DNA of 64,000 nt from Malus domestica. Taxonomy: Eukaryota > Streptophyta > Magnoliopsida > Rosales > Rosaceae. Position numbers and translations under genes: made by a program. Positions within the stretch are counted from its first letter, which is position 1. Each line of letters starts with the position of its first letter. The notes below the pieces were generated by a model. That model did not search any database and was not told the origin of the DNA. It worked only from the letters and a program-made list of their open reading frames with translations. Below, one piece after another: positions 1 to 9,668 of this stretch. The stretch spans positions 37,025,501 to 37,089,500 of the forward strand of contig NC_091670.1 of the NCBI RefSeq assembly GCF_042453785.1, given 5' to 3'.

Positions 1-1360
1 TCTCTATCCAAACTTCTTTCTTCAATCCCTCTAGCCATCATCACTAACACCCTCCCACGAACAAGTAAACTAGGCAAAAACACCACACCAAGCTTTTATA
101 CCTCGCCCAATCAAAATAAAACTCCGAGATCCGTCTCTGTACCATCTATCTATATATACAAACATCCTCGCTGTAAGCAAGCAAGCAACTACATTATAAC
201 TACCAAGTTCTAACTGTATTTTATGAACACTCAAACTAAAAAGCCAAAAGTATAACCAAAACTAGAGGACTAATTCAAGGAGATTTGTTTTATATCCACC
301 AACAAGAAGAACAAAAAAATGTACACACACACAATATATATAATATCTAGCACTGTAGCTTTGAAATCCAAAACAAGAAAAATAAGAGGAAAACAATGCC
401 GACACCCAACAGGATGGTGGTGAAGGTCCAAAATTACATTTCTACCACTGACGTCGTTTGTAGTAGTATAGCTGCACGTAGTAAAATTGTAGTAGTACGT
501 GTGGGGTAACGTATTGTCCGCGGTATAGTTCAGGGTACGGTCAACAGCGACCAATAGGAAAGGCAATAATGTTGTGGTCATGTCACGTCATAATCCCTTG
601 AGACCCATTTTATTCCTCACTCCTCGGTGAAAGGTTAGGTTTCGTCCTTTTGCCTTTGTTAGGTGTTTCTGTACATATGTTCCGTAGAATGGTCATACTC
701 TCGTACTACTTCTTATGTGTTTAAAAATGCACCCCAAAATGCAATGTTGATACAAGACTTATCGGGAAGAAAAGAATTGTATTAGGAATTTCAAGTAAGA
801 GTTCATTCTTCTATATATGAGTCGCCACTCCTCCGCCTCCCGGGGCGGCATCCACTAGGAGAAGTAGGTTCACAACTCTCCTCAGATCCATTGCTCCAGA
901 TGCATGTCTGTCCTCGTAATCAACAGTTGCTGGATTTCTCGGGACCCGCGTTGAAGGAGTGACGCAAAAAATAAATAACTTGGTTCACCGACACCAAATA
1001 ATGGAGATCAAAGAGAAACCACAAGTGAACACTCAAAGATAAACAACTCGTCACTTTAAGGAATCCACCAAAAAGATAAGAGTAGTTTACGTATAGGAAG
1101 AAAAACATTCGTCACTAAACCAAATTTAAAAGTAATTCTTAATTTCTGAATGATCCATTTCCATGCATGAGTAGTGGTTTTAAATAGTCTAGGCATGGAA
1201 CAACCTTCAACCTTTCATGAAAAGGTTACAACCTTCAACCTTCCATGAATAGGTTACTAAGCATAATGTAATACTAAACATGAACTTAAATGAAAACATG
1301 AATCATCTTTGAATTAAATATGATAAATGCACCATATTATAATTAGACAAGTCTAGATTC
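1..1360. other. Intergenic, mostly AT-rich; one GC-rich patch at 800-960
   Basis: No complete gene is visible. Most of the stretch is AT-rich and the open frames are short and low in complexity. The patch at about 800-960 is much richer in G+C than its surroundings. On the minus strand it reads open to a TAG at about 815-817, with arginine-, leucine- and glycine-rich codons. This could be the last exon of a minus-strand gene or a transposon remnant. I could not fix a splice acceptor, so no CDS is called. The last 30 bases before 1361 belong to the decayed Gypsy element described at 9768-10435. Confidence 0.4.
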
Positions 1361-1365
1361 GGTGT

Positions 1366-1877
1366 TGTTGATGCACAAAATCAGCGAAGACTTTGGTACA
1401 ACAGAAAGTGTCAGGTTTTGTGACCTTCGCTTGGTTGCTTCGGTCACTAGTGAGGATAAGTACGTAAATGAATAGAGACAGAGAAGCAAACACAGGATGT
1501 ACGTGGTTCACCCAGATTGGCTACGTCCACGGAGTAGAGGAGTTCTTATTAGTAGTGAAGGGCTTACACAAGTACAAAGGATCAAGCTCTCAATTTAGTG
1601 AGTTCTTGTGAATGATTTAACACAAATGGCATTAGGCCATATTGTGGGGGAATGACCCCTATTTATAGAAAAACTTGTAGCTTTGTCACATTGACATGTG
1701 TCATGTTATGATTGGTTCTTGATGTCGACACGTGCTGCGCTCTGATTGGCTTCTAATCTTGACACGTGTCGAGTAGTGATTGGCCTCCTGGTCGGAGGGG
1801 AACTCTTCTGGGTCCTTGACAGTATAGCGTTGGCCGGTGCTCGGTAGTTTCGGGATTGGTCAAGTATGGTACAAACA
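1366..1877 (-). repeat. 3' LTR of the young retrotransposon (left-hand copy)
   Basis: This 512-bp repeat matches 9251-9762 without a difference that I can see. It starts TG and ends CA on the plus strand. Because gag and the primer-binding site point leftwards, this copy is the 3' LTR. It contains the same TATA-like box (about 1660-1667) and the same three 34-bp U3 units (1693-1783) as the other copy. Confidence 0.92.
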
Positions 1878-1892
1878 GTGTTCCCCTAAGTT
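1878..1892 (-). other. Polypurine tract of the young retrotransposon
   Basis: Directly inside the left LTR the minus strand reads CTTAGGGGAACAC, a purine-rich run where plus-strand DNA priming is expected. Related purine-rich tracts recur at about 2130-2145, 4868-4885 and 4978-4993, so this end of the element has been duplicated internally. Confidence 0.55.
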
Positions 1893-2939
1893 CCCGAGTG
1901 AGGGAAACTCCTCGGTTGGGGACTTGCAAGATCCAATCCCTTGAGTAATCACGAAACTTCTAAGTACCGAAGTGTGGTCTGATCTTCATCTACTCTTCTC
2001 TGGAAGTACCTTTCCTCCATCCGGGAATGGTGTATTTAGCTGATGTTGACGCACAAGGTAATGTATCAATTTCACTTGAAGCTTAGTTGTAGTTTCGGGC
2101 TTAGTCAAGTGTGATACAAACCCTATAGTAGGAGTCCCCCAAGTCGCCGAGCTAGGAGATCTGCCGAAAGAGGTGACAGACAAGGTAAGCAGTCAAACTT
2201 CCAAGTAAGCAACCCAGGATCAGAGGTTTGACTTCGGCTTCCGGTTGATTGTTCTCCTTCTCCTTGTCTCTCATTCAACTGCCAGGATAAGGAGAAGCAA
2301 ATGGATAAGAGATGATATGAGATACTTTTGCTTTTGAAGAAGTAACTTTCCACAGGCTTATTCTTGAACTGTGCTGGAGGGTTTTCTGGTGCCCTTCAGA
2401 GTATAAGGCCGACTCAAAAATTTGAGGGTCAAAACAAGTCCATCAAATCTAGAGTACGTTCGACCTTGATGATATGGGATACTTTTGCTGTTGACGGAAT
2501 AATGAATGTGGTATGGAAAGGTGTCGTGCTGTAGTGATCTGTTTCAGCTCACCGTTGAACCTTCTGCTTCAATCTTTTGCATGGCAGAAGTGGTGTGCAA
2601 CCTTTGCATTTAAATGGTCCTTCAGAACATTCCTTCATAGTGACTCATCCACGCTTGGCAGCTTCAGTGTAAAGAGCCAATATCTGATCAACTGTCATGA
2701 GGTATTTGCCGGTGGAATTCGTGACCTTGACAGCAGTTGAGGATGAGTACTCGAGAGCAATGCTAAGTAAGCAACCAGGCAAAGGCTCCAGGCAGTCAGT
2801 TCCAAATTGGAGGTTTGATTTCAGGTTCCGACTGACTGCTCTCTTTCTCCTTGTCCTGCAGGTGTGGACAAGGACAAAGACAAAGATAGGGAGAAAGCAT
2901 GATATGGGATACTCTTGCTTTCGACCCTGATGATATGAG

Positions 2940-3660
2940 ATACTCTTGTTCTTGGTGTGGCTTATTTGCTGAGGTATTATCGGGGGGAAATAAAGCTGAG
3001 TATTTCGAGAGGTTATGTTGAGGGTGCCTTTTCGAATGCGAGAAAGGGTTGAGCATTTTTGCAGGTTTGCCTGTCCGTTGAGGAGGGAGGTCAATGTATA
3101 TAGGGATTTCCCAATAACAAGTAGTAATGATATTCCTTTACCCTTCTTGGTCACAGCAATATAGTGGGAGCTGCCAGCTTCACGTGTTTTAATTTTGTCA
3201 GAGCACTTTGAAAAAGTGGTATGTGGTATCTGGAAAGCTGATGTTACGTGTGAAGATTACAGACAAGCTTTATCTAAGGAAATCTGGCTCTCGAAGTTAT
3301 GAGAGTTGTGCCTCTTCGGTTTTCGAACAAGCAATCCCGTCGAGGATCTGACTCTCGAGATTCGGAAAGCGGTGCTACTCCGATTTTTGAGAAAGTAATT
3401 ATGTTGGGAGTCTTTTCTCGAATGTGAGTAAAGGTTGGACGTTCTTGCCAACCTGTCTTGCCGCAAAACACGGAGGTCGACACACATAGGGACTTTCCAG
3501 TTGTCAAGCAGTGGTGCTGTTCCTTTACCCTTATGGGTAATAGTAGGGTAGCTGGAACTTCGAAATTCTCGTGCCTAAACTTTGTCAGAGATCTTTGATA
3601 AAGTTATATGTGGTACCCGAGGAGTTGATGGTGCATATGGAGAGCGGTGATTGAACAGTA
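2940..3660. repeat. Diverged internal direct duplication
   Basis: Blocks at about 2990-3250 and 3390-3640 align with many mismatches. Shared segments include 'GGTTATGTTGAGGG'/'ATTATGTTGGGAG', 'TTCCTTTACCCTT' and 'TTTGTCAGAG'. A further pair of related blocks lies at 2150-2350 and 2750-2950. The repeats lie in the non-coding interior of the young LTR element and have no frame in common. Confidence 0.5.
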
Positions 3661-3988
3661 AGATTCACGTGCTTTCTACTTTACCAGAAATCTTCGACAG
3701 ATTGCCCATAATTTCCGCAAAGCTGAGTGTGCATGTGACAGGTGCTGACGAGGCTGAAAAAGCAGGTGCTTCTTCGATTTCTGAGATCGGCCCTCGTGGT
3801 CTCTGAGCAGCCCAGCTTTTGAGAAAGCAAACGCCTCTTCGATTTCTGAAGCTCCGTCGAGTGCAGATTTTTATAGAGGCTGGCATTAAGTTCCACAGCA
3901 CACTTGAATCTCTACCAGTAGAAGCTCATTTCTTGCACTTCTAAGATCTTGATTTGTCTGCCCTCTTCCCTCTTCAACACATTTGAAA

Positions 3989-4690
3989 ATGTCTGGACCC
4001 TCCGACCGTCGTTTTGACCTGAACCTTGGAGAAGAGACAGCCACGCCTTCTCCAGACAACATATGGCGCCCATCCTTCATATCCCCTACTGGTCCTCTTA
4101 CCGTTGGGGATTCTGTGATGAAGAATGATATGACCGCTGCAGTGGTGGCCAGGAACCTTCTCACTCCCAAAGATAACAGACTACTTTCCAAACGGTCTGA
4201 TGAGTTGGCTGTTAAGGACTCTCTGGCTCTTAGTGTTCAGTGTGCAGGTTCTGTGTCTAATATGGCCCAACGCCTATTTGCTAGAACCCGCCAAGTTGAA
4301 TCATTGGCTGCTGAAGTGATGAGTCTCAAACAGGAGATTAGAGGGCTCAAGCATGAGAATAAGCAGTTGCACCGGCTCGCCCATGACTATGCTACAAACA
4401 TGAAGAGGAAGCTTGACCAGATGAAGGAATCTGATGGTAAGGTTTTACTTGATCATCAGCGGTTTGTGGGTTTGTTCCAAAGGCATTTATTGCCTTCGTC
4501 CTCTGGGGCTGTACCTGGTAATGAAGCTTCAAATGATGAACCTCCAATGCCTCCTCCTTTTGGGGTTTTGTCAAGTACTAAGGCTCCGGATAACCACCCT
4601 CCGGTGCTTTCTCTTTCTGGGGCTCTACCGACTGCTGAGACTTCCCCTAAGCAACCTTTGTGGAGGCTCCCTTTTGTTTGTTTATTTTGA
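3989..4690 (+). CDS. Uncharacterised 233-aa protein encoded antisense to gag inside the LTR element
   Basis: The open frame runs from the ATG at 3989 to a TGA at 4688-4690. Family unknown to me from domain databases, although closely similar predicted proteins seem common in apple annotations (recall, not checked). Visible parts: a short N-terminal DLNL segment (residues 9-12, resembling a plant EAR repression motif); a Ser/Thr/Pro-rich stretch; a predicted coiled coil at about residues 105-150 (LAAEVMSLKQEI..LKHENKQL); and a C-terminal Pro/Ser-rich tail made of imperfect repeats around 'SSGA-P'. An upstream TATA-like 'TTTTTATAGAG' at about 3868-3878 could drive it. It points opposite to gag, so it would be an antisense additional ORF of the retroelement. 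It might also be a captured host gene fragment. Codon quality looks real, but expression is unproven. Confidence 0.5.
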   Translation: MSGPSDRRFDLNLGEETATPSPDNIWRPSFISPTGPLTVGDSVMKNDMTAAVVARNLLTPKDNRLLSKRSDELAVKDSLALSVQCAGSVSNMAQRLFARTRQVESLAAEVMSLKQEIRGLKHENKQLHRLAHDYATNMKRKLDQMKESDGKVLLDHQRFVGLFQRHLLPSSSGAVPGNEASNDEPPMPPPFGVLSSTKAPDNHPPVLSLSGALPTAETSPKQPLWRLPFVCLF

Positions 4691-5282
4691 CTCATGTATA
4701 TGTACATATTTGTGGCTTATCGAAAATATTAATAAATAAGCTTTGCTTCATTTCAATATATTGTGTTAAATACACCAAAGCCTTCTTCATAAAGTTCTTT
4801 GAATTTTTGCTTTTGTTGAAACCTGTATTGTTGAAGCTTTGTGAGTGAAGCATGTAGTTTGAGGTAGTGTTCCCTTAATTTCCCGAGTGAGGAAAACTTC
4901 TCGGTTGGAGACTTGAAAAATCCAAGTCACTGAGTGGTTGTGAGACTGCCGAGTATTAAGGTGCAGTAGCATATGGTGGGAGTCCCCCAAGTCTTCAGGC
5001 GAAGAGAGTTGCCGAATGAGGTGTCTCGCTTGTTACTAATTTGTCAAAGTAACGAATCCTTGTTTCGATGTCACACATTCGCATATGCCTTATCTAAAAA
5101 TATTTCCAACTTTTGTGTGTTTGATGCTGCATGCTATTGACTAGACAAGATCAAGTGCAATTAGTAGCTTTTCTCTCTTTTTCATCTTTTCTTTGGTGGA
5201 ATTGCTTTTCGTTTCCACTAATCAGCCTGAGTGGATGCAAGATAACACCATTCTCTATAGCTCAGATCGCAAAGTCATCTTC

Positions 5283-6060
5283 ATGAAAGTTGTTCCTTAT
5301 CTTGTGAACTACAACATCTCCAAATTTGAGATCCATCGGAGTAGTACAACTCCAGAAATTCAGGTATGATGAGTAACTGTTCATCAATTTTCTGTTAACC
5401 CGTCAGACTTGTTGTGAGCTTCTAAACTCCATTTTTTCTTGTTCATCTCAACATACTTTCTTCATCGAAGTTGTTCCTCACCTTGTCAGCTACAACATAT
5501 CCAAATTTGAGATCCATCGGAGCAGTACAAATCCAGAAATTCAGGTATGATGAGTGACTGTTCATCATTTTTCTGTCAACCTGTCAGACTTGTTGTGAGC
5601 TTCGAAACTCCATTTTCTCTTGTTCAGATCAACATACTTTCTTCATCGAAGTTGTTCCTTAACTTGTGAACTACAACATATCCAAATTTGAGGTCCCTCG
5701 GAGCAGTATAACTCCAGAAATCCAGGTATGATGAGTGACTGTTTATCATTTGTCTGTCAACCCGTCAGATTTGTTGTGAGCTTTGAAACTCTATTTTCTC
5801 TTGCTCAGATCAGCATGCTTTCTTCATTGAAGTTGTTCCTCAGCTTGTGAACTACAACATATCCAAATTTGAGATCCCTCAGAGCTGTATAACTCAAGAA
5901 ATTCAGGTATGATGAATGACTGGTTATTATTTTTCTGTCAACCCGTCAGATTTGTTGTGAGCTTCGAAACTCCATTTTCTATTGTTCAGATCAGCATGCT
6001 TTCTTCATTGAAGTTGTGCCTCATCGTCTCTTTCATAACATATCAAAAATTCAGAATGAA
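5283..6060 (+). repeat. Tandem array of about 180-bp units, about 4.3 copies
   Basis: Units beginning near 5288, 5468, 5648, 5828 and 6010 repeat with roughly 180-base spacing. Each has 'AAGTTGTTCCT', 'TACAACAT.TCCAAATTTGAG', 'CAGAAATTCAGGTATGATGA', 'CGTCAGA.TTGTTGTGAGCTT' and 'TTGTTCAGATCA'. Every unit therefore includes a donor-like CAG/GTATGA and, about 95 bases later, an acceptor-like TTGTTCAG, so the array looks like a repeated short exon plus intron. The last unit is incomplete and diverged. Confidence 0.8.
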
Positions 6061-6595
6061 TTAATGGTTAAATATTTCCAGATCTTCGAAACATCATAGC
6101 AGCTTCGAAATCTGCAAGAATCCGACTGTCATGTTTGGAGCTTCAACACTTTAATTTCCGTCGCTCAAACAGAAATGGTTCCTTCTTGAAAGTTGTTCAT
6201 ATGCTCAAAAACTATAGGGTGTCCAAAATTCAGCTCCATTGGAGAAGAGCAGAGGTTGCAGAAATTTGATAGATGAAAGGAGGCGGAAGAGGGAGAGAGA
6301 GAAAAAGTCTCTTGGGTTGGATTTCTATTTTGGGGCAGATTCCAAGTTTTGTAGCACCTTCATTATTGATGAATTGCTTGTACTTTTGTCCATTATGAAA
6401 CTTGGGACTTTGGCTTGTTGTTGGATCTATTATAATATGTTTGGAAACATATACATAATTGCTTGTTTGGTTATGACAGGGATGTTGTGGGTGTAGAACA
6501 AAACAAATGTTTGTGTTGACCTGTGTTTTTGTACAAGTTCAAGGGCATCTTGGGTTTTGTGAACAAAATTTGTTTATTTGGAGCAAGGTTTTGTG

Positions 6596-7375
6596 TTGAA
6601 GCTTTGTAGGTGAAGCTTTGGTGTTGAAGCTTTCTAGGTGAAGCTTTGATGGTGAAGCTTTCTGGGTGAAGCTATGTAGGTGAAGCTTTCTAGGTGAAGC
6701 TTTTTTAGGTGAAGCTTTGTAGGTGAAGCTTTTTTAAGTGAAGCTTTTCGGGTGAAGTTTTTTGGGTGAAGCTTTGTGGGTGAAGCTTTTTAGGTGAAGC
6801 TTTGTGGGTGAAGCTTTTTTAGGTGAAGCTGTTTGGGTGAAGCTTTTTGGAGGTGAAGTTTTTTTTGGGTGAAGCTTTTTTAGGTGAAGCTTTTTTAGGT
6901 GAAGCTTTGATGGTGAAGCTTTGTAGATGAAGCTTTGTAGATGAAGCTTTCGAGGTGAAGCTTTGATGGTGAAGCTTTGTAGGTGAAAGTATGTAGAGGG
7001 AGCTTTCTAGGTGAAGCTTTTTTAGGTGAAGCTGTGTAGGTGAAGCTTTTTTAAGTGAAGCTTTTCGGGTGAAGTTTTTTAGGTGAAGCTTTGTGGGTGA
7101 AGCTTTTTAGGTGAAGCTTTGTGGGTGAAGCTTTTTTAGGTGAAGCTGTTTGGGTGAAGCTTTTTGGAGGTGAAGTTTTTTTTTTTTTTTTTTGGGTGAA
7201 GCTTTTTTAGGTGAAGCTTTTTGGGTGAAGTTTTGGAGGTGAAGCTTTTTGGGTGAAGCTTTGTGGGTGAAGCTTTTTAGGTGAAGCTTTTTGGGTGAAA
7301 CTTTTTGGATGAAGCTTTTTGGGTGAAGTTTTGGAGGTGAAGCTTTTCGGGTGAAGCTTTTTGGATGAAGCTGTT
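6596..7375. repeat. Minisatellite with 14-17 bp unit (GGTGAAGCTTTTT-type)
   Basis: About fifty imperfect copies of a GGTGAAGCTTT-core unit run almost without interruption. Blocks of several units are themselves duplicated: the stretch from about 6700 reappears at about 7015. Poly(T) tracts occur at about 7176-7193 and 7374-7399. On the minus strand the array reads as a Lys/Ser/Pro/His-rich low-complexity frame (7107-7541), which I regard as a by-product. Confidence 0.9.
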
Positions 7376-7573
7376 TTTTTTTTTTTTTTTTTTTTTTTTG
7401 GCGCTTGACACGGTCTTCATTTGCTTGTTTTGTAGTGACTGTGGAAGACGGATTGCTTTCTGATTGAGAAGGGTTCCGGCATCGCTTTGCACCATCTTCA
7501 TGTGGGTAATATAGGAACTTCCTTATGTTTTGATCATGCATGTAGTGATAGAATTTGTTTCTTCTTATTGTAG

Positions 7574-7846
7574 ATGTCAGAGCCTGGAAGTTCTAGTGAT
7601 GAGGGCTCTTCTAGCTTTAGCTCTAAGTCTGAGTCTGCAATGTCGGAGTCTTCAGGGTCTTTGTTAGAGTCCTGTACTAAAGAAACATTGGATGATCTTC
7701 CCAACCGTCAAACTTTAGCTATTGCTAGTTCTTCCTCCATGGCGTTGGGTGAGGGCGTTTCTCCTGATATGTCTTTGCCTCGGCGGAGGCATGGTTATAA
7801 GCCTGCGCCATCACCTCAGAGTAAGTCTTCCAAGTATTGGCATTGA
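7574..7846 (+). CDS. Possible serine-rich antisense ORF, 90 aa, overlapping the gag 3' end
   Basis: The frame starts at an ATG directly after a TTGTAG and stops at 7844-7846. The first 60 codons are strikingly Ser/Glu/Asp-rich and acidic. The last 40 codons are the opposite strand of gag (from 7725), so their openness may be forced by gag. A GTAAGT at 7821 could be a splice donor, which would make this one exon of a longer plus-strand transcript, but this too is the complement of gag codons. No family recognised; treat as tentative. Confidence 0.28.
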   Translation: MSEPGSSSDEGSSSFSSKSESAMSESSGSLLESCTKETLDDLPNRQTLAIASSSSMALGEGVSPDMSLPRRRHGYKPAPSPQSKSSKYWH

Positions 7847-9143
7847 TCATGTATTTAAAGAAACAATCACGTAGGCCTGCCGTGAAGGCTTTGAGGGCAG
7901 TCTTGTCGTCTGCCTCGGCACACCGGGAGTATTCATGGCTGAAGCGGCCAGCATACATACGTAATGACTCGTCTGGCCTCTGGCGGATAGTGTACAGGTC
8001 ATCTGCAGAGTGCAAGCGATCGGTTTGGAAAATGTGTTGGGAAACAAATAGTTTCCTCAATTCCTCAAATGAGTCTACCGTCTCAGGTGTAAGACGACAA
8101 TACCAATTTAGAGCTCTGCCAGAGAGGGTGGAGGGGAAGAGAAGACATCGCTCTTCGTCGGTGTGCATCCGGTATGCCATGGTGGACTCAAAGAGGTTAA
8201 GGTGCTCAATCGGGTCCTCTTTTCCAGTATAAAGTTGCAAGCCAAGCTTCTGCTTTGTCTTTGCTTGAAGGGGGGTGTTGAGGATCCTCCTTGTAAGAGG
8301 GCCAGGCCTGGGTTGGTTCCAGTCAGGTATTTCAGCCTGACGTTCAGCCTTCAACTTGTTTACTTCCTCAAGAAGTTGTAGGACAAGGGGGTCCTGAGCG
8401 GAGTTATGTGCCACTGGAGCTTTCTTTCGTAAATCTCCATCTCCTCTTGGAATTAGGAAGGTTTGATCAAGGGCATGTGATTTTTCCCTGGACTCGCTGT
8501 ACTGGCTTCCAGGGTATGTCTGTCGGAACACCTCTGAGTCCCCTGTACCCTCATGTCTCTCTAGGACTTGTTGCACCTTCCCCAAGTTAGTGGCCGGCTC
8601 GGGCCGTGGCAGGGGACCGAGTCTCTCAGAAATCCTTGGGTCATTGATCTTTGAGCTTATATGGATGGAATTCTCTCGACGTTGCTTCAGGAAATCCCGA
8701 CAATCGCGAAAGACGGCTTTCGATCCTTCTGCCCCTTCAGCAAAGAGGTGTCTCCCTCCGCTTCTCATGGTTCGGGTCGAAGCAACTGGGTTAAGAGAAG
8801 CCTCATGTTGATTATCAAATCGAGGGGTAATTTGTTCCCTATCAGGGATATCTATGTCGAATGCATGTGACCCTCCATGTTGGAGGGCACCCAGTTGATG
8901 GTTGACTTCCACGGGGGCAACAAGCTCGCGTGTCTGAGCTTGCCTAGCTTCGTGAAGTGTCTCGAAGAGCTTCTCATATTGCTCCTGGAGGACCTCATTC
9001 CTCATTGCTATCTTGTTGTTATGAGCTTCCAACTCATCGACTTTAGCTTGAAGAAGAACTCGTTTTCCTTCATTCTTTCGTTGTTTCGCACTATGTGCAA
9101 GGGGGGTGTCATTCTGTGTGCTGTGGCTTCCTTCGCTTCCCAT
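7725..9143 (-). CDS. Retrotransposon gag (capsid) protein, 472 aa
   Basis: The minus-strand frame is open for 549 codons, but the upstream part lies in the LTR. I chose the ATG at 9143 because it lies just after the LTR and primer-binding site and starts a frame with a gag-like composition. The N-terminal third has heptad-like charged segments (predicted coiled coil, roughly residues 20-75). The C-terminal half is a retrotrans_gag-type domain: a Trp-Asn-Gln-Pro segment, a Glu-Leu/His-Leu helix, a 'CLLFPSTLSGRALNWY' block and an Arg-rich 'QRPDESLRMYAGRF' block, as in Gypsy-type capsids. No Cys-His zinc knuckle follows and the frame stops soon after the capsid domain, so nucleocapsid and pol are missing. 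The protein should assemble virus-like particles around element RNA. There are no internal stops, consistent with the identical LTRs. Confidence 0.82.
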   Translation of the reverse strand: MGSEGSHSTQNDTPLAHSAKQRKNEGKRVLLQAKVDELEAHNNKIAMRNEVLQEQYEKLFETLHEARQAQTRELVAPVEVNHQLGALQHGGSHAFDIDIPDREQITPRFDNQHEASLNPVASTRTMRSGGRHLFAEGAEGSKAVFRDCRDFLKQRRENSIHISSKINDPRISERLGPLPRPEPATNLGKVQQVLERHEGTGDSEVFRQTYPGSQYSESREKSHALDQTFLIPRGDGDLRKKAPVAHNSAQDPLVLQLLEEVNKLKAERQAEIPDWNQPRPGPLTRRILNTPLQAKTKQKLGLQLYTGKEDPIEHLNLFESTMAYRMHTDEERCLLFPSTLSGRALNWYCRLTPETVDSFEELRKLFVSQHIFQTDRLHSADDLYTIRQRPDESLRMYAGRFSHEYSRCAEADDKTALKAFTAGLRDCFFKYMINANTWKTYSEVMAQAYNHASAEAKTYQEKRPHPTPWRKN

Positions 9144-9230
9144 GCTGGAGAGGGATGCCTGATCAAAAGAAAGTGTACGAATGATAGAAACCAGCTTGAC
9201 ACAACTGAAGAGAGTAGGAATAAGTGTCGT

Positions 9231-9248
9231 TTCCCACAGACGGCGCCA
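9231..9248 (-). other. Primer-binding site of the young retrotransposon
   Basis: Two bases inside the right-hand LTR the minus strand reads TGGCGCCGTCTGTGGG. A TGGCGCCG start is a frequent tRNA-primer complement in plant Gypsy-type elements. Its position at the inner edge of the LTR fixes the element's direction. Confidence 0.75.
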
Positions 9249-9544
9249 AATGTTGATGCACAAAATCAGCGAAGACTTTGGTACAACAGAAAGTGTCAGG
9301 TTTTGTGACCTTCGCTTGGTTGCTTCGGTCACTAGTGAGGATAAGTACGTAAATGAATAGAGACAGAGAAGCAAACACAGGATGTACGTGGTTCACCCAG
9401 ATTGGCTACGTCCACGGAGTAGAGGAGTTCTTATTAGTAGTGAAGGGCTTACACAAGTACAAAGGATCAAGCTCTCAATTTAGTGAGTTCTTGTGAATGA
9501 TTTAACACAAATGGCATTAGGCCATATTGTGGGGGAATGACCCC

Positions 9545-9552
9545 TATTTATA
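9545..9552 (-). promoter_or_regulatory. LTR TATA box
   Basis: On the minus strand the sequence reads CTATAAATAGGGG, a strong plant TATA box. It lies downstream of the U3 repeat array and upstream of the gag frame, so it fits the element's own promoter. The identical box in the left LTR faces out of the element towards base 1. Confidence 0.65.
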
Positions 9553-9577
9553 GAAAAACTTGTAGCTTTGTCACATT

Positions 9578-9668
9578 GACATGTGTCATGTTATGATTGG
9601 TTCTTGATGTCGACACGTGCTGCGCTCTGATTGGCTTCTAATCTTGACACGTGTCGAGTAGTGATTGG
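9578..9668 (-). promoter_or_regulatory. U3 enhancer-like array: three 34-bp units with an ACGTG-type box and CCAAT
   Basis: In the LTR, G-box-like palindromes (GACATGTGTC, GACACGTGC, GACACGTGTC) recur at exactly 34-base spacing. Each is followed, again at 34-base spacing, by TGATTGG, which reads CCAATCA on the element's sense strand. The same array lies at 1693-1783 in the other LTR. CACGTG cores are bound by plant bZIP/bHLH factors, including abscisic-acid-responsive ones, and CCAAT by NF-Y. Regular spacing upstream of the TATA box suggests a built-in enhancer. The sites are seen; function is inferred. Confidence 0.6.

Noticed and set aside
3983-3988. Start of the antisense frame two codons earlier, at 3983
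   Set aside because: That codon is TTG. The first ATG is at 3989, which a plant ribosome would use.
5283-7375. CRISPR-like array from regular repeats
   Set aside because: The repeats are contiguous tandem units without unique spacers, in a plant nuclear context.
7107-7541. Lys/Ser/Pro/His-rich minus-strand frame of 144 codons
   Set aside because: It is the translation of the GGTGAAGCTTT minisatellite and poly(T) tracts. It lacks a non-repetitive core.
7837-9308. Several plus-strand frames of 60-143 codons across the gag region
   Set aside because: They are complements of the gag frame and the LTR, with no consistent similarity.
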